A DNA stretch of 7,167 bases from an uncultured Erysipelotrichaceae bacterium (GTDB taxonomy: Bacteria > Bacillota_I > Bacilli_A > Erysipelotrichales > Erysipelotrichaceae), in contig CAMOOA010000063.1 of NCBI GenBank assembly GCA_946621045.1, forward strand, positions 1-7,167. Reading direction: 5' to 3'. Below are positions 6,016 through 7,167 of the stretch, in pieces (positions within the stretch are counted from its first letter, which is position 1; each line of letters opens with the position of its first letter). The notes beneath the pieces are model-generated. The model saw nothing but the letters and a program-made list of their open reading frames with translations. It was not told the DNA's origin and did no database searches. The position numbers and the translations under genes were made by a program.

Positions 6016-6067
6016 GAGAAAGATCTCGTTTCTCTTTCTCACCGACGGGTGAAAAGAAGAAAGGAGA
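6016..6067 (+). promoter_or_regulatory. Riboswitch expression platform: Shine-Dalgarno-sequestering hairpin and competing stem
   Basis: Bases 6024-6043 can fold back on 6048-6067 in one register (paired positions sum to 12091) with loop GACG, giving 17 pairs including one G-U and three mismatches. The stem includes the whole AAGGAG ribosome site (6061-6066). A competing stem pairs GAGAAAGA (6016-6023) with TCTTTCTC (6033-6040) perfectly. In addition, CGGTG in the aptamer core (5990-5994) is complementary to CACCG (6040-6044). The two folds exclude each other. There is no U-run after the hairpin, so control should be at translation initiation, not termination. Pairings were found by eye; energies were not computed. 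Confidence 0.7.
6061..6066 (+). promoter_or_regulatory. folT: folT ribosome binding site
   Basis: AAGGAG with a 6-base spacer to the ATG at 6073. It fixes the folT start there and rules out the upstream in-frame ATG at 5944, which lies inside the aptamer. Confidence 0.85.
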
Positions 6068-6072
6068 TTTTT

Positions 6073-6639
6073 ATGTTTTCAGCAATTTTCACAAAAGAAT
6101 ACTGGGCTTCTTCCTTCGCAAAACTGAAGGATACCCGCTTCCTTGCCGTCATCGGTCTGATGATCGCACTGAAATACCTGCTCAACAACCTCCGCATCCC
6201 CGTTGCGGATAACCTCAATATCATGCTTACCTTTATCCCGACCGCGGTGGAAGCCATGGTTGTCGGTCCCGGCGCAGCGATCGTCTCCGCGGTGATCACG
6301 GATTTTCTGACCGGGTTCCTTTCCCCTTTCGGTCCGTACTTTCCGGGCTATATGCTCTCCAAGGCGCTCGGCGGCATTATCTTCGGTCTGTTCTTCTACC
6401 GCCGGAAATTCGGTTTCCCGGATGTGCTTATCGCAAAGGCGCTCATCAACTACATCGTCAATGTCGGTCTCGGCTCGCTGTGGAGTTCGATGCTGTACGG
6501 GAAAGCATATCTGTTCTATGCGTCCGCATCGCTGATCAAGAATACGATCCTTCTGCCGGTGGAAGCCCTGCTTTTATTCGCCCTTCTGCGGGCACTGTGT
6601 CCGGTGCTGGAACGGCGCGGATTCAGAAAAACGGCCTGA
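6073..6639 (+). CDS. folT: Folate-specific ECF transporter S component
   Basis: A 188-residue, strongly hydrophobic membrane protein with about six predicted segments (roughly 22-40, 48-64, 66-83, 90-109, 118-136, 155-176). It is the substrate-binding S subunit of an energy-coupling-factor importer; the shared EcfA, EcfA' and EcfT subunits are not in this window. Family features include FLAVIGLMIALKYLL (23-37), NIMLTFIPTAVEAMVVGPGAAIVSAVITDFL (49-79) and GPYFPGYMLSKALGGIIFG (87-105), as in FolT-type S components, then GLGSLWSSMLYGKAYLF (132-148). Folate specificity rests on family resemblance and on the THF riboswitch in the leader; together these are strong. The start is set by the ribosome site at 6061. 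The gene is alone in its transcript as far as seen and ends 3 bases before the convergent CapA-like gene. Confidence 0.93.
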   Translation: MFSAIFTKEYWASSFAKLKDTRFLAVIGLMIALKYLLNNLRIPVADNLNIMLTFIPTAVEAMVVGPGAAIVSAVITDFLTGFLSPFGPYFPGYMLSKALGGIIFGLFFYRRKFGFPDVLIAKALINYIVNVGLGSLWSSMLYGKAYLFYASASLIKNTILLPVEALLLFALLRALCPVLERRGFRKTA

Positions 6640-6655
6640 ACCTCAGTTCAGACCG
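6622..6655 (-). terminator. Intrinsic terminator of the CapA-like gene, inside folT 3' end
   Basis: CTGAAC (6636-6641) and GTTCAG (6646-6651) form a perfect 6-base stem around loop CTCA. After one mismatch (6635/6652), three more pairs (6632-6634 with 6653-6655) extend it. On the minus strand the hairpin is followed directly by TTTTT (6631-6627), the form of a rho-independent terminator. On the plus strand no T-run follows, so it should not terminate folT as an intrinsic terminator. It covers the stop codons of both genes. Confidence 0.6.
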
Positions 6656-7167
6656 CCGATCCGTATACTGTCATCCATCCGCTGAAGCGTCTGGGTGTAG
6701 CCCTCATACAGTTCCTTATGATCCGGGACTTCCTCTTCATCCGCGTCTTTGAGAAGTTTGACATCGCAGTGTCCTTCCCCGTCCGGTACGGAAACCACAA
6801 GATCCATTTTCGGATTGATCAGTTCCACGCGGCTCTTGTCGCCGTAAACCGTTTCCGTTACCGTTACGGCGCCGAGTGCGCCGATCCGGGCGGTGACATC
6901 TTCTTCCTCGGAATAAAGATCCCCGAGGGAGTAGAAGACAAGCGTGTCATCGATCCAGCAGGCCGGCTGCACGGCATGTTCCGAATAGCCGCAGATGATG
7001 GAAGCACCCGCTCCTGCCAGCGCTTCCGCAATCTTGCGCTGACGCTCATTCGGCAGCGCGCCCGGTTCCCCTGCCCAGGTAATCGAAACGACCACCACAT
7101 CTGCCATACCCGCCGCTTCATTCACAAAGAGCGGCGTTTTTTCATCGTTGTATACATTGACGAGATA
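6643..7167 (-). CDS. C-terminal part of a CapA-like protein (metallophosphoesterase-type fold), 5' end outside window
   Basis: The frame is open to the right edge, so 174 C-terminal residues are seen and the start lies beyond 7167; a GTG at 7125 is in-frame but internal to the conserved region. The order of motifs matches the CapA/PgsA family (poly-gamma-glutamate synthesis-type proteins): ADVVVVSITWAGE, then P-N-E-R-Q-R-K-I-A, then GASIICGYSEHAVQP, then DDTLVFYSLGDLYSEEED. In typical members these read as HWG, Q..LA, GHHPH.LQ and YSLGNF. Here the histidine of HWG is threonine, the first histidine of HPH is serine, and SLGN is SLGD. The tail, about residues 140-174 of the visible part, is acidic and family-unspecific. 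A terminator overlaps the stop. Family is likely; function, location and activity cannot be judged without the N terminus. Confidence 0.75.
   Translation of the reverse strand, partial: YLVNVYNDEKTPLFVNEAAGMADVVVVSITWAGEPGALPNERQRKIAEALAGAGASIICGYSEHAVQPACWIDDTLVFYSLGDLYSEEEDVTARIGALGAVTVTETVYGDKSRVELINPKMDLVVSVPDGEGHCDVKLLKDADEEEVPDHKELYEGYTQTLQRMDDSIRIGGLN

Noticed and set aside
5944..6072. N-terminal extension of FolT from an upstream start at 5944
   Set aside because: The segment is the THF aptamer and expression platform, the extension is charged and not like the family, and the true start at 6073 has a strong ribosome site.
1..7167. CRISPR array, insertion sequence, tRNA or rRNA gene
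   Set aside because: No regularly spaced repeats, terminal inverted repeats, transposase motifs, or tRNA/rRNA signatures were found on reading both strands.

Overview
The window looks like chromosomal DNA of a Bacillota (Firmicutes) bacterium with GC a little above half. Three things point there: strong GGAGG-type ribosome binding sites, tightly packed genes with ATGA overlaps, and a class-I tetrahydrofolate (THF) riboswitch in front of a folate ECF-transporter S component. An Erysipelotrichia- or Clostridia-like gut anaerobe would fit, but the exact lineage is a guess. No mobile element, CRISPR array, tRNA or rRNA was seen.

Layout. At 1-139 (-) lies the start of an unrecognised gene that runs off the left edge. 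It diverges from an acylphosphatase gene, acyP (204-497, +). Convergent to acyP, and overlapping its 3' end by 22 bases, ends a five-gene minus-strand operon that covers most of the window (5842 down to 476). Read in the direction of transcription it encodes: a small cysteine-poor U32 protein (5006-5842), a full U32 protein with an Fe-S-type four-cysteine set (3805-5028), two different SpoU/TrmH-type RNA 2'-O-methyltransferases (3071-3808 and 2299-3042), and a secreted DUF4091/GH123-like putative glycosidase (476-2302). Adjacent genes overlap by 23 or 4 bases, or are 28 bases apart, so translational coupling is likely.

From about 5876 to 6072 is the only real intergenic regulatory region. It holds predicted overlapping divergent promoters, a THF riboswitch aptamer (5931-5999) and an expression platform in which a long hairpin can bury the folT Shine-Dalgarno sequence. 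folT (6073-6639, +) follows. It converges, with a 3-base gap, on the C-terminal part of a CapA-like protein (6643 to beyond 7167, -), whose intrinsic terminator lies in the last bases of folT.

How the parts fit. The U32 pair resembles the adjacent TrhP1/TrhP2 (YrrN/YrrO) genes of Bacillus, which act in prephenate-dependent hydroxylation of tRNA U34. With two SpoU methyltransferases behind it, the operon looks like an RNA-modification cluster with a secreted hydrolase attached at its end. Folate uptake by FolT is predicted to be shut down at translation when reduced folate is abundant. The most unusual items are the operon composition, the detailed riboswitch switching model and the CapA-like protein with degenerate metal-site motifs. 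None amounts to a clearly new system on sequence alone.
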